Assembly: GCA_040756435.1 (NCBI GenBank)
Contig: JBFLZD010000023.1
Location: 1 to 54,303 of the forward strand
Direction: 5' to 3'
Origin: Spirochaetota bacterium
GTDB taxonomy: Bacteria > Spirochaetota > UBA4802 > UB4802
DNA length: 54,303 nt
Part shown: positions 1 to 9,574 of the stretch, one piece after another
How the letters are laid out: each line of letters begins with the position of its first letter
Position numbering within the stretch: the stretch's first letter is position 1
Notes under the pieces: model-generated
Seen by the model: only the letters and a program-made list of their open reading frames with translations
What the model was told of the DNA's origin: nothing
Database searches by the model: none
Translations under genes and position numbers: made by a program

Positions 1-212
1 AAAATTTTTAAGGATTTATTACTGAATAATTTTTATTATTTTAGCAACAAATTAAAATATTTTCTGTAAAAAAATTACAATATTTATTTGTTAACTTTTT
101 TTAGGCATGAAATGTTTTATTAACACAGACACCTTTGTGGGCTATAGACTATAATGTGTTTCCTTTATACTAAAAAAGTATTTTAAGCAATTATTACTAA
201 AAAAATTATTAG

Positions 213-2876
213 TTACTTTTTATTATCTTCACTATTCTCAGTTTGCTTTAGACCATTTGTGGCATAGCCTATACTTTCACTTAACTCTTGAGCACTTAAA
301 TCAAGGATACGTGAAAATCCCTGAACAAATTCTGCACTTTCTAAAGCTTTCTGGCTTATTTCAATTATTGCATTTACAGCTTTCGTTAATTCCTCAAGAG
401 TAACTTTCTGTTCCATTGAAAAATTATATACAGAGCCTGATAACTCTTTAAAAGATTCCAATTTTGTTTTTATATCCTTATTTTTAATATTTAACTCATT
501 AGTAAAGTCCACTGTATCTTTAAGCACATTAAAAGTTTCAGTAATTCCTTTTCGTATAGCTTTGATAGCTTCAGTAGCTTTACTTATATATTGAATTTCA
601 TTTGTTATCATTCGAGCCTGTTCAGCAATTGTTGAATGTATTCCTTTCACAATATCAGCCGTCTGATCAGCTAATTTGTTAACTTCATCTGCAACAACTG
701 AAAATCCCTTACCAGATTCACCAGCACGTGCAGCTTCAATAGCAGCATTTAAAGCCAGCAAATTAATCTTATCAGCTATCTCATTAATATTGACTATCGT
801 CTGTTCCACTTCTTTTAAATATTCAGCAATTGATTCAATTGCATTAATTGACTTGGTAATAGTTACTTCCCCATCTTCAGATTGTTTTACAGCCTGTTCA
901 ATAGAATTGGATAAACGTGTTATTCTTTGCGATATCTGGTTGCTGCTGGTATCAATTCCTTCTATATCGCTTTTGATTACATCCATGCTGTCAGCCTGTT
1001 GTTTAATAGCATTCAGGTTTGATTCAAATGAAGATGACATCTCTTCATATGCACTGGATGTTTCTTCAACTATGGTCGATAGTTCCCGAGCAATATCATA
1101 CAACTTGGTTGCCGAAACATTAAGATCAGAACTAAGACGTTTTACCTCTTCGGACTTTGAATGGGTTGATTGAAATAAAGTGCGGAGGGATTCTACCATT
1201 TTATTAAATGCCGAAGTAATATATCCAAATTCATCTCCCGATTGAACGGGGATATGAACATTAAAATTTCCTTTATCAACTTCTCTTAATCCTTCAGTAA
1301 GTGTACGAATTGGTCTTACAAGTATACCTGCAAAAAACAGACGTAAAATAAATCGAACAAAAACGTATACTATGAAAACTATCACAAGTAACCTTAAAAC
1401 TGTTTCATGCATGTACTTACGATATTCAATATATGGAAAACCAACTTCATATATAACATTATCTTTTATGTAACGGTATGCAAAAACATGTAAAGATGAA
1501 TCATTTGATGTATGATATACTCTTGACCCAATAAATTGGATAGGTATGAGATACTGACTTAATGCAAATTTTAATTCTTTCCCCTCCAATGTAGTTTTTT
1601 CTAAATAATCAGTAAAAATTTTCTTAAAACCCAATAAAATTGGATCTTGCTTTGATAGTAATAACTTGAGATTAGTTTTATAATTAACATCATGTAATTG
1701 TAATATCTTGTTATGTAAATAATATACTTTTGCGTCTAATTTTTTGCAAAATTCTATTAATTCATTTTTATTTTTAATTTTATTATTCTGAATATATTCC
1801 TGTAGTGTTATTTTATATCCATCAAAAGACTCAGGTGAATTATTCAGTACTCTAAAGACTTCATCTTTAAATGATTCATTGTTTATGTTAAATAAATTGA
1901 TCCATATATTTGCATGTTGAAGTTCTAATGCAATATTTTCTTTATTAAAATCTTGGGGTACTGTTGTAATCCAAGAATTTTTTATAGTGTCATAAGAGGC
2001 TTTGTAGGCATATGTATTAAATGTATCATTATTATGCTCAGATAATAATGCGGATCGATAATATATATCATCAAAATTTTTCTCATTACTTTTTATGACA
2101 ATGAAACCAATAATTTGAAATAAACAAAGTACAGTAACTAAAATTATACCAATAAGTTTACCTAAAAATGAAAATCTATCTTTTGAATTATTGATATATA
2201 CAATAAAAATTAGGAAAAAACCTAAAAGATTGAAAAGTGTCCATGATGTGTGAAATACTTCTCTATCAATAAGGCCCTGTCTACTCAAGGTATTGGTTAT
2301 TGAAGGTACGATCGTTCCTATAACAGTAAAAATAAAAAGTAATGCAATAGTTTTTTTATCTTCTTTATCGCTAGTAAAAAATCTCCACCATTGTAATATA
2401 TAGGTGAATAAAATCCCAATCATTATTATGATGCCTATTTTTGCACTGATTTCCTCAGCATCAAAATCATAATAATGTCCTCTAAATAGATAAACAATAT
2501 CAGACTTTAATGTGGTGATTGCAAAAATAACAAAGCATACAAATGCTATAGATAATCCTGAAAAAAGATAAAACCTGGATACTTTTTGTGCCTTAGGGTA
2601 AGGGAAAAAGAAATATAAATATCCCATATAAGTAATCGTAACCAATATGGTTGAAACTGTAATCCATCGATGATAGGCTGCTAATGGATGATATATACTT
2701 GACGATATGAAATAACCAATATTGAAAATACCTTCTATTATATAACCTATAGATATTGCAGTAGTAGCTTGTGATCTATCTTTTGTATTATATAAAAAAA
2801 AGCCTGTTGTAAAAAAAAATATTGCGGGAATGAATGAACCCAATGAAAAGGAATTAAACAATATTACCGAACCCAT
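213..2876 (-). CDS. Methyl-accepting chemotaxis protein with N-terminal multi-TM region
   Basis: Membrane chemoreceptor of 887 residues that would signal to CheA/CheW. About seven hydrophobic segments fill residues 5-260 (7TM-like input module). A hydrophilic loop of roughly 230 residues follows, then a TM near 495-520, a HAMP-like segment (GILVRPIRTLTEGLREVD) and a long coiled-coil signalling domain. The hairpin tip is plainly MCP (INLLALNAAIEAARAGE, then GKGFSVVADEVNKLA). Two membrane modules, one multi-TM and one loop-TM-HAMP, in a single receptor is more elaborate than the usual two-TM MCP. The ligand is unknown. The start has an AGGGG about 12 nt upstream, a weak spacing. No che genes are adjacent, so it is a stand-alone receptor. 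The MCP call is firm; the 7TM description rests on hydrophobicity only. Confidence 0.93.
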   Translation of the reverse strand: MGSVILFNSFSLGSFIPAIFFFTTGFFLYNTKDRSQATTAISIGYIIEGIFNIGYFISSSIYHPLAAYHRWITVSTILVTITYMGYLYFFFPYPKAQKVSRFYLFSGLSIAFVCFVIFAITTLKSDIVYLFRGHYYDFDAEEISAKIGIIIMIGILFTYILQWWRFFTSDKEDKKTIALLFIFTVIGTIVPSITNTLSRQGLIDREVFHTSWTLFNLLGFFLIFIVYINNSKDRFSFLGKLIGIILVTVLCLFQIIGFIVIKSNEKNFDDIYYRSALLSEHNNDTFNTYAYKASYDTIKNSWITTVPQDFNKENIALELQHANIWINLFNINNESFKDEVFRVLNNSPESFDGYKITLQEYIQNNKIKNKNELIEFCKKLDAKVYYLHNKILQLHDVNYKTNLKLLLSKQDPILLGFKKIFTDYLEKTTLEGKELKFALSQYLIPIQFIGSRVYHTSNDSSLHVFAYRYIKDNVIYEVGFPYIEYRKYMHETVLRLLVIVFIVYVFVRFILRLFFAGILVRPIRTLTEGLREVDKGNFNVHIPVQSGDEFGYITSAFNKMVESLRTLFQSTHSKSEEVKRLSSDLNVSATKLYDIARELSTIVEETSSAYEEMSSSFESNLNAIKQQADSMDVIKSDIEGIDTSSNQISQRITRLSNSIEQAVKQSEDGEVTITKSINAIESIAEYLKEVEQTIVNINEIADKINLLALNAAIEAARAGESGKGFSVVADEVNKLADQTADIVKGIHSTIAEQARMITNEIQYISKATEAIKAIRKGITETFNVLKDTVDFTNELNIKNKDIKTKLESFKELSGSVYNFSMEQKVTLEELTKAVNAIIEISQKALESAEFVQGFSRILDLSAQELSESIGYATNGLKQTENSEDNKK

Positions 2877-3126
2877 AATAAACCAGACCCCTTAAAAATG
2901 TTTTTTTATATAATTATTGTTTACATATTATAAATCGGCCAAAATAATCAAGAATATTTTATAAATAATTAATCTTAGTAGACTTTATATAAAAATGTAT
3001 TAAATATATTTTTGTAAATATAACATCAAGCGGCAATATAATTTGATAGAATATGAAAAATAATTTTCATCTTTTTTTTGAATTGACATATATCTATGGA
3101 TATAAATATACATAATCAAAGCAAAA

Positions 3127-3199
<73 letters not shown>

Positions 3200-3397
3200 C
3201 ATTGGTTTATACCAATATTTCAATAATGTTATAAAAAAGTTCTTGACTCAGCAAAACAATCCAGCCAGACTAAATCCAATTAATTTTTTAAATTCTATTT
3301 TTCGATAATATAATCAAAGATCATGCAAAAATCATAAAGGTTTTGTATAATTAAATTTTGCAGAACAATGTATAATCTATTAATAGGCTGGTATATA

Positions 3398-4339
3398 ATG
3401 AATAAAAATAAAATTATATTTTTTGTTGTTACTATTATATTTATTATAATAATTGGCTTTTTGTTTTATACAATAAAAATTATCAATCATCAAATTTCAG
3501 AAAATACTATACTAAAACCAGCAGATATTTTTGCAAATGAAGACGAATATATTGCATATATACAATCAATAAAGATCCCGGGTGTTTCTTTTACTGTGGG
3601 CCATATAGAGAAAGGCGACAATTTTTGGAAGATAGCTAAAGAGCATAATATTGATATTGATACATTAATAGGAGCAAACCCATTATGGGAAAGTATTGTT
3701 GCAAAGGTTGACCAGAAGATTGTAATACCATCTCAAAAAGGAGTATTGCATTTTATAAATAATGTAAATGAACTAAATACATTGCACAAGGTATATAATG
3801 TTCCTGAAAACAATGTACTTACCCCATCACTTTTTCTTTACAAGATAAAATCTCTTGTGTCAAAAATGGATAAACCTGTTGTAGTGTATATAAAGGATGC
3901 ACGGCCAATAACTGATGTGATGACACCACAGCTTGCAAAACAATTTGCACTTCGTGAGATGTTCCGTTCACCGTTAGGTGGCAGGCTTACGTCGTTTTTT
4001 GGGGGAAGAGTTCACCCTATTTTTAGGCAGTGGGGATTTCATAATGGCCTTGACATTGCTGCACCGTATGGGACTCCAGTTGGAGCTGCTCGCAGTGGTG
4101 TTGTCATTTCCAGTGGGTGGATGGGAGGTTATGGAAAGGCAGTAATAATACAGCATGATGAAGGATTTAAAACGCTCTATGGACACCTGTCTTCAATTAC
4201 CGTACGTCCAGGGCAAAAAGTTAAGGCTGGACAGTTTTTAGGGAGAGTTGGTTCTACTGGATGGTCAACGGGCCCTCATTTGCATTTTACGCTATGGCAA
4301 TATAATAAACTGATAAACCCCATGAAGGTGCTATGGTAA
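3398..4339 (+). CDS. LysM domain M23 family peptidoglycan peptidase
   Basis: Probable envelope-anchored peptidoglycan endopeptidase. An N-terminal hydrophobic helix (IIFFVVTIIFIIIIGFLFY) anchors it in the inner membrane. A LysM-type domain follows at about 70-120 (KGDNFWKIAKEHNID ... VDQKIVIPS). The C-terminal LytM/M23 domain carries the zinc ligands: HNGLD, and HLH in GPHLHF, with the YGHLSS loop between. All M23 ligands are visible, so it should be catalytic rather than an EnvC/NlpD-type activator. I chose the ATG at 3398, which puts the membrane helix at the N-terminus; an ATG 30 nt upstream would add ten residues. The next gene starts 10 nt downstream, so the two may be co-transcribed. 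Confidence 0.9.
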   Translation: MNKNKIIFFVVTIIFIIIIGFLFYTIKIINHQISENTILKPADIFANEDEYIAYIQSIKIPGVSFTVGHIEKGDNFWKIAKEHNIDIDTLIGANPLWESIVAKVDQKIVIPSQKGVLHFINNVNELNTLHKVYNVPENNVLTPSLFLYKIKSLVSKMDKPVVVYIKDARPITDVMTPQLAKQFALREMFRSPLGGRLTSFFGGRVHPIFRQWGFHNGLDIAAPYGTPVGAARSGVVISSGWMGGYGKAVIIQHDEGFKTLYGHLSSITVRPGQKVKAGQFLGRVGSTGWSTGPHLHFTLWQYNKLINPMKVLW

Positions 4340-4349
4340 CTATAGCATT

Positions 4350-5792
4350 ATGTATGAACAAAAAATTAGTAACTATTTAAAAAAATCCTCCCTTCAATTA
4401 CGTCATGAGGCTGTACAACAATTATCCCTATTTCTAAAACTACTGTTACAGTATAATAAGTCACATGACCTTACGCGCATAAAAGATATAGATGAGATTA
4501 TTATAAAACATTTTGTAGATTCATTATATATAACTTCATTAATTGATATACCATCTCCTCTTCTTGATATTGGTACTGGTCCTGGTTTTCCTGGAATTCC
4601 TTTGGCGATAGTTCATAGAAATAAACTTTTCATAGTAGCAGAAAGCAGGCACAAAAGAGTTGAATTCCTTACTATCGTAAAAAATGAATTGCACCTCGAT
4701 AATGTAGAAATTTATCCCCACTTAGTCACTGAAAAATCTTTTTTTAACGTCAAAGGTGTTATTACACGTGCTGTTGAATCTATTGAAGAAACATTGAACC
4801 GATGCAGTCATTTTTTACTAAAGGATAACTTTGTTATATTCATGAAAGGTCCTGCAGTTGATGAAGAAAAAATAGAAGAGCATAACGATTATAGTTTAGT
4901 AGTTGATAAACACTACACGTTGTCTGATACAACATATCATAGAAGGCTTGTAGTTTATAAAAAAGTAACTGATGAAATAAAAAAAATGTATTATATTGCT
5001 AAGGATAGTACTTCACCAGATGGCATTGCAGTAACGTCATCTGAAAATAAGCGGTTCAAAGAATTTAAAAAAATTGCAGCCAATCCTAAAAAGTATAATA
5101 CCACATTTGTTTCGGGAAAAAAAATAATTAAAGAATTAATATATACAAAACCAGAGTTGTGCAAATATATAATTATTTATGATGAATATACAGAGTCAGA
5201 TCTTGATTTTATACATCTCATGTCAAACTTTGGTAAAGAAAGAACTATTATCCTGAAAAAATCTCTGTTTAATGAGATAGATATTACGGAAGCAGAACAG
5301 CCAGTAATGGCTGTACAGGTACCTGCCCTTACTCAATGGGATTTCAATTGTCAGGAACTATCGCTCATGCTTCCCTTTCAGGACCCCGTTAACATGGGTG
5401 CTGCTATACGAAGTGCTGTTGCGTTTGGTGTTACTCATATTATTGTGTGTGAAAATGCAGTATATCCTTTTCATCCAAAGGCGGTACGGGCATCGGCAGG
5501 TGCAGTGTTCTATTGTACTATTGAACAAGGACCAGCATTGCATACGCTTGATACCATAACAATACCCTGCCCTATTCTTGCCCTTGATATAGAAGGAGAC
5601 CAAATTTACGATTACAAATTCCCGCCAAAAGCTATTTTACTGGCAGGAACTGAAGGTCCTGGCTTGCCTGCTATAGATAAGGCGGTAAAATTGAGCATAC
5701 CAATTCATACCGTAGAATCACTTAATGCAACTGTTGTGGTGTCTATAGCATTGTATGAATGGCATAAACACAAAAAGAACATCCAGAATTAA
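4350..5792 (+). CDS. Fused RsmG (16S rRNA m7G methyltransferase) - TrmH/SpoU RNA methyltransferase
   Basis: One uninterrupted 480-residue frame joins two RNA methyltransferases. Residues 1-205 match RsmG/GidB, which methylates N7 of G527 in 16S rRNA; the SAM loop DIGTGPGFPGIP is at 73-84. Residues 213-480 are a SpoU/TrmH protein with an N-terminal substrate-binding part and the three knot motifs: NMGAAIRSA (348-356), AGTEGPGLP (432-440) and IP..ESLNATVVVSIALYEW (450-471). TrmH proteins 2'-O-methylate ribose in tRNA or rRNA; the target here is unknown. An ATG at residue 213 could in principle start a separate TrmH, but it has no good ribosome binding site. Each half is normally a separate protein, so the fusion is unusual. 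Confidence 0.9.
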   Translation: MYEQKISNYLKKSSLQLRHEAVQQLSLFLKLLLQYNKSHDLTRIKDIDEIIIKHFVDSLYITSLIDIPSPLLDIGTGPGFPGIPLAIVHRNKLFIVAESRHKRVEFLTIVKNELHLDNVEIYPHLVTEKSFFNVKGVITRAVESIEETLNRCSHFLLKDNFVIFMKGPAVDEEKIEEHNDYSLVVDKHYTLSDTTYHRRLVVYKKVTDEIKKMYYIAKDSTSPDGIAVTSSENKRFKEFKKIAANPKKYNTTFVSGKKIIKELIYTKPELCKYIIIYDEYTESDLDFIHLMSNFGKERTIILKKSLFNEIDITEAEQPVMAVQVPALTQWDFNCQELSLMLPFQDPVNMGAAIRSAVAFGVTHIIVCENAVYPFHPKAVRASAGAVFYCTIEQGPALHTLDTITIPCPILALDIEGDQIYDYKFPPKAILLAGTEGPGLPAIDKAVKLSIPIHTVESLNATVVVSIALYEWHKHKKNIQN

Positions 5793-5804
5793 AAAAGAAG
5801 TATA

Positions 5805-7238
5805 TTACCTTGTTAATTTATCACGTAGTTTGAGATACCACTTGCCGGCTTTCATTGCCAGGTCTTCTTTTGTATCCTCTTCCATGCTCAAATCAGGAAT
5901 CTGTCCTGTAGGACCATACATGCCTTCCATCATTTTTAATATATTATTTCTTATCATTTTACGCATGGGTATATGTGCAATCATTCCATACATTGCAGCG
6001 CTTCCTTCATAAGCTAAATGTGGATTTTTTTTAACATATTCAAATGCAGCTTTTACATCATTGACAAATTGTTGTGCTACTTTTGCATGCACTGGAGTAA
6101 TCATTGCATGCAGGGCATCTGGACGCTGTAATCGGTCAACATGCCATCCTTTTTTTTCTAGAATATCACCAATTGCAAAAGTATTGACCTCAGAATCAAC
6201 CGAACGGTATGCAAAAACACTCATATGAGGGGTACCTAATATTTCCATTCCTTTAATGGATTCTATGCCCTTTTGAATTTTTTTTGTTGTTTCCATAATG
6301 ATTTTTGCATTGTGCATATATCCTTCTTGGCCCTGTACAACCATTGCTGCCCACGCTGCGGCTATTGTCCCACCCGGACGAGTACCTAGCAAAGCTGGTG
6401 AGGCAAAAACTCCTCCACACCAATCTTCATAGATGAAGAATTGATGACGTAAATACTGAATATCTCTATACACTATGACTGAAGCGCCCTTTGCACTAAA
6501 ACCATATTTATGAACATCGGCAGACATGGAAGTTACTCCTTCAACACGGAAGTCAAAGGGTGGTAATTCATAGCCCAACTTTTCAACAAACGGTAAAAGG
6601 AAACCACCTAAACAAGCATCCACATGAAGAGGTAGCTTTTTCTTAATTGCTATCGTGCTCAATGAATCAATAGGGTCAATAACACCATACGGATAACAGG
6701 GTGCTGAGCCAACAATAAGTATGGTATTACGATTAATGAGTTTTTCAACTGCTTTAACATCTACTTTAAAATCTTTATCCAATGGTGCATGAATAATTTT
6801 AACATTAAAATATTCAGCAGCTTTTTCAAATGCAACATGAATACTTTCTGGAACCACCATTTCAGGTTTCTTTATCCATGGCCGTTGAGCTTTTGCCATA
6901 TCACGGTAAGTTTTAACAGCTAAGAGGCAGCTTTCAGTTCCACCTGAAGTCATTGTTCCGCATGCGTCATTTCCTGCGTGTAATATGTTGGCTGTCATTT
7001 TAACTACTTCGTGTTCAAACTGTTTAAGGCTTTTGAATGCCATTGGATTGAGACCATTTTCGTCAAAATACAGTTCAAATGCTTTTTGCAAAAATTTAGT
7101 ATGAACATCATCACGGTGATAAACTAAACTGAATGTTTTCCCTTTTTTCCAGTTAGCGTCATTAACTCCATACTGTTTCATAAGTGATAGTACTTTGGTA
7201 TATGATAATCCTTTATAAGGTAGTTGGTTAAAATTCAT
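5805..7238 (-). CDS. Sphingosine-1-phosphate lyase-like PLP-dependent enzyme
   Basis: PLP enzyme of the group II decarboxylase / sphinganine-1-phosphate aldolase family, which splits phosphorylated long-chain bases into phosphoethanolamine and an aldehyde. In the numbering used here, GGTES (99-103) binds cofactor phosphate, HVDACLGGF (205-213) contains the conserved Asp, and K244 in VHKYGFSAKG is the expected Schiff-base lysine. The whole length (477 aa) aligns with this family by eye rather than with glutamate or tyrosine decarboxylases. The start at 7238 is set by an AGGAGG 5 nt upstream; an ATG 18 nt further upstream lies before this Shine-Dalgarno and is rejected. It is downstream of the DUF819 gene, 44 nt apart, and probably in the same TetR-controlled operon. 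The natural substrate is uncertain, because no sphingolipid synthesis gene is in view. Confidence 0.85.
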   Translation of the reverse strand: MNFNQLPYKGLSYTKVLSLMKQYGVNDANWKKGKTFSLVYHRDDVHTKFLQKAFELYFDENGLNPMAFKSLKQFEHEVVKMTANILHAGNDACGTMTSGGTESCLLAVKTYRDMAKAQRPWIKKPEMVVPESIHVAFEKAAEYFNVKIIHAPLDKDFKVDVKAVEKLINRNTILIVGSAPCYPYGVIDPIDSLSTIAIKKKLPLHVDACLGGFLLPFVEKLGYELPPFDFRVEGVTSMSADVHKYGFSAKGASVIVYRDIQYLRHQFFIYEDWCGGVFASPALLGTRPGGTIAAAWAAMVVQGQEGYMHNAKIIMETTKKIQKGIESIKGMEILGTPHMSVFAYRSVDSEVNTFAIGDILEKKGWHVDRLQRPDALHAMITPVHAKVAQQFVNDVKAAFEYVKKNPHLAYEGSAAMYGMIAHIPMRKMIRNNILKMMEGMYGPTGQIPDLSMEEDTKEDLAMKAGKWYLKLRDKLTR

Positions 7239-7282
7239 TAATTCCTCCTCTAACATAAAATTAAGATTATTGCATTGAAAAC

Positions 7283-8437
7283 TTACATTGTACTTAATAA
7301 ATATCCTAACGTAATTCCCAGATAATTGCCAATTGCATACCCAATAACTCCAGTAGTAATTCCTGACAAAATAATATATTTATTGTGAAGCGCATCTGCA
7401 ACTACGGGTACAAATGGTGGGGAACATATACCAGCTACTGATGTGATAATGTAGGTATCAGTATCAATTGAAAAAATTTTGCAGAATATTCCATGTAAAA
7501 GCAAGCTGGCAAAAATTGCAATGAACACATAAATTAGAAGGGAAATGTTAATATGAATAAGATTGTCAACGTTAACCATTGAACCAACTATTGTGCAGAA
7601 AATATATATTAAATACATACCAAACTGGAATGTCCTTTTAAGATTATGAACATAAGGGCTGAGCGAAAAAAGTATAGCAACAGTGGTTAAAGCAAGAATA
7701 ACAATCATTGTTTGATATTGTTGAGGAAAAACAAGTGAAATTCCAAATGAGATAGCTACAACCAGAAATGACAGTAAGAATGCAATTATAAGTTGAGGAA
7801 ATATTTTCCTGGTAAAAATATCTCCATAAAGTTTTATGTCTTCATCAGTTTTTGCATTTTTTTCTTCATCATTTACAACTGAAAAAGCTGGAAGAAACTT
7901 TAAAAAAATCCTTTGAGCTATTGATACCAGAAAGATTATATAGAGCATTGAAAAAACAGTATCATATGTATGAACAATGACAAATGTGGTTGAATCAACC
8001 TGTAAAGCCTCCTTAATTGCAGCTAAATTTGGTGTGCCGCCGGTATAAACGCCAATAAGCATCCCTGCTATCTTCCAGGCATCAGGTATGGAATGTTTAA
8101 ATGTTATGTATCCAATAAAAACAATAATAATAACTGCTACGCTTCCCAATGTAAATGAGAGCAATGCTTTGCCAGCTAACTTAAACCAGGTTTTTACATT
8201 TATAGTAAAAAGAAGTAGAGGAATACCCAGTACAATAGAAATATTGGATCCAATGTCCTGAATTTGTTTTGCATTATCCGTAAGGATTCCTGTATTACCT
8301 ATAGTTATTCCAGCTATATAACATAATAATACAGGTCCAATTTTATTTATCATAGGAAACCTGTAGCAGCAATATATTATTATAACAGGAATGAGAATAT
8401 AAAAGATGATTAATAGAACTAGATGTAAAGAATCCAT
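7283..8437 (-). CDS. DUF819 family integral membrane protein (YjcL-like)
   Basis: A 384-residue inner-membrane protein with about ten or eleven hydrophobic helices. Its features fit the DUF819/YjcL family: an early GNTGILTD, then LLLFTINVKTWFKLAGKA, and the conserved glycine-rich YTGGTPNLAAIKEAL. The family is thought to be transport-like, and its substrate is not established. The start is supported by GGAGG four nt upstream. It is the first gene of the operon with the sphingosine-phosphate-lyase-like gene, so a role in exporting or importing a substrate or product of that enzyme is a reasonable inference. Expression is probably repressed through the twin palindromes upstream. Confidence 0.82.
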   Translation of the reverse strand: MDSLHLVLLIIFYILIPVIIIYCCYRFPMINKIGPVLLCYIAGITIGNTGILTDNAKQIQDIGSNISIVLGIPLLLFTINVKTWFKLAGKALLSFTLGSVAVIIIVFIGYITFKHSIPDAWKIAGMLIGVYTGGTPNLAAIKEALQVDSTTFVIVHTYDTVFSMLYIIFLVSIAQRIFLKFLPAFSVVNDEEKNAKTDEDIKLYGDIFTRKIFPQLIIAFLLSFLVVAISFGISLVFPQQYQTMIVILALTTVAILFSLSPYVHNLKRTFQFGMYLIYIFCTIVGSMVNVDNLIHINISLLIYVFIAIFASLLLHGIFCKIFSIDTDTYIITSVAGICSPPFVPVVADALHNKYIILSGITTGVIGYAIGNYLGITLGYLLSTM

Positions 8438-8450
8438 AGAACCTCCATAA

Positions 8451-8495
8451 ATTTCACTATAGTGAAATTTATTACACTATAGTGAAATAAGTCAA
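8451..8495 (-). promoter_or_regulatory. Promoter with tandem TetR-type operators for DUF819/lyase operon
   Basis: Two 18-bp palindromes lie 20 bp apart centre to centre. 8451-8468 is a perfect palindrome, ATTTCACTATAGTGAAAT; 8471-8488 is ATTACACTATAGTGAAAT with one mismatch. On the minus strand a -35 TTGACT (8490-8495) and a candidate -10 ATAAAT (8467-8472, 17-nt spacer) place one operator inside the promoter spacer and the other over the predicted start. That is the geometry of repression by a TetR dimer on each site. The divergent tetR gene at 8659 is the obvious candidate. The sequences and spacing are seen directly; the regulator assignment is inferred. Confidence 0.75.
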
Positions 8496-8658
8496 GAAAA
8501 ATTTTTTATTTGACTTTAATATTTCATAAGTATTTTCTTGAAAGCATTCGTGTGTTGCTAAAAATGTTATAATTTCTATTTTTATTATATGATACTTTAA
8601 TTTATTAATATTCATTATTTGTTTTATATGATAATTTTATTCAGGAACTATAACGTCT

Positions 8659-9318
8659 ATGAAAAAAGCTGAACGAATCCAGTGGGAAAAAGACCAAAAG
8701 GTAAACAGATTTATTCAAATTGCACAGGGGATATTTTTTCAGAAAGGATATGACACAACAACTATCGACGAAGTAGCACAACTTGCTGGTTACAATAAAC
8801 GAACACTATATCATTATTTTAAGGATAAAGAAGAGTTATTTTTAGCAGTTGTTTTAGATGGGCTTAAGTTATTCAATAAAAAATTGCAGGAAGCATATGA
8901 TAACCCAATTGAAGGTCATACTAAGCTTTACAGTATGGGAAAAGCTTTTTTTACATTCTTTCTTGAATATCCTCATTATTTTAATCTCATAATGACATAT
9001 GAAGCTCGTAATTGTATATACTATCCAGCACAAGTTTCAAACGGTATAGGATTTTATAAAAATGAGTGTCAAAAAATTGCTGACAAAAATACTGAGTTGA
9101 TTTTGAAAGCTATAGAATACGGCATACAGGAAGGGAGCATTCATACTACTTTGACACCAAGACAGCTGATGGTAATACTATGGGGGCAGGTTTTTGGGAT
9201 TACACAGATAATTATGATGCGTCAAACATATTTTAAAGAAGCCTTTGGCATTGACCATACCGAATTGTTTGAAAAATTTCTACTTCACACAGAAAAATCT
9301 TTAAAAAACCCTATATGA
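8659..9318 (+). CDS. TetR/AcrR family transcriptional regulator
   Basis: A 219-residue one-component regulator. The N-terminal helix-turn-helix is typical of TetR (AQGIFFQKGYDTTTIDEVAQ, then NKRTLYHYFKDKEELF), followed by an all-helical ligand domain of about 150 residues ending near LLHTEKSLK. It is transcribed away from the DUF819/lyase operon; the 221-bp gap holds two palindromic operators, so it most likely represses that operon in response to a lipid-like or hydrophobic effector (inference). No matching palindrome sits near its own start, so autoregulation would have to act from the shared gap. The Shine-Dalgarno is weak (AGGA about 12 nt upstream). A strong hairpin terminator follows the stop. 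Confidence 0.9.
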   Translation: MKKAERIQWEKDQKVNRFIQIAQGIFFQKGYDTTTIDEVAQLAGYNKRTLYHYFKDKEELFLAVVLDGLKLFNKKLQEAYDNPIEGHTKLYSMGKAFFTFFLEYPHYFNLIMTYEARNCIYYPAQVSNGIGFYKNECQKIADKNTELILKAIEYGIQEGSIHTTLTPRQLMVILWGQVFGITQIIMMRQTYFKEAFGIDHTELFEKFLLHTEKSLKNPI

Positions 9319-9323
9319 ATAAT

Positions 9324-9351
9324 AAAAAGCCGCCATTATTGGCGGCTTTTT
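9324..9351. terminator. Bidirectional intrinsic terminator between tetR and csp
   Basis: AAAAAGCCGCC-ATTATT-GGCGGCTTTTT forms an 11-bp perfect stem, with A and T tracts on opposite sides so it can terminate transcription in both directions. It lies between convergent genes tetR (ends 9318) and csp (ends 9374). Confidence 0.9.
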
Positions 9352-9373
9352 ATTAGTGGTTTTTACAATTGTA

Positions 9374-9574
9374 TTATATCGCTCTAACGGAAACAGCTCG
9401 CGGACCTTTATCGCTGCTTTCGATCTCAAATTCAACCTTTTGTCCTTCTTTTAATGTCCTGAAACCGTTACCAATAATACCGGTATAATGTACAAAAACA
9501 TCGCTACCGTCTTCTTTGGAAATGAATCCAAAACCTTTCTTTTCATTGAACCACTTGATTGTACCTTTAGGCAT
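9374..9574 (-). CDS. Cold-shock domain protein (CspA family)
   Basis: A 66-residue single cold-shock domain that binds single-stranded nucleic acid and melts RNA structure. It carries RNP1 KGFGFI (13-18) and RNP2 DVFVHY (25-30), with the usual WFNEKKG start and a [10 protein letters not shown] end. The length is standard. AAGGAG lies 8 nt before the ATG. A near-consensus promoter 138 nt upstream gives a leader of about 130 nt, the kind of long leader known from cold-regulated csp mRNAs. It is monocistronic and closed by the shared hairpin at 9324-9351. Confidence 0.96.
   Translation of the reverse strand: MPKGTIKWFNEKKGFGFISKEDGSDVFVHYTGIIGNGFRTLKEGQKVEFEIESSDKGPRAVSVRAI

Noticed and set aside
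676-1173. 165-codon plus-strand frame opposite the MCP
   Set aside because: Shadow of the receptor's helical coding strand; no start signal or family similarity. Similar antisense frames elsewhere were dropped for the same reason.
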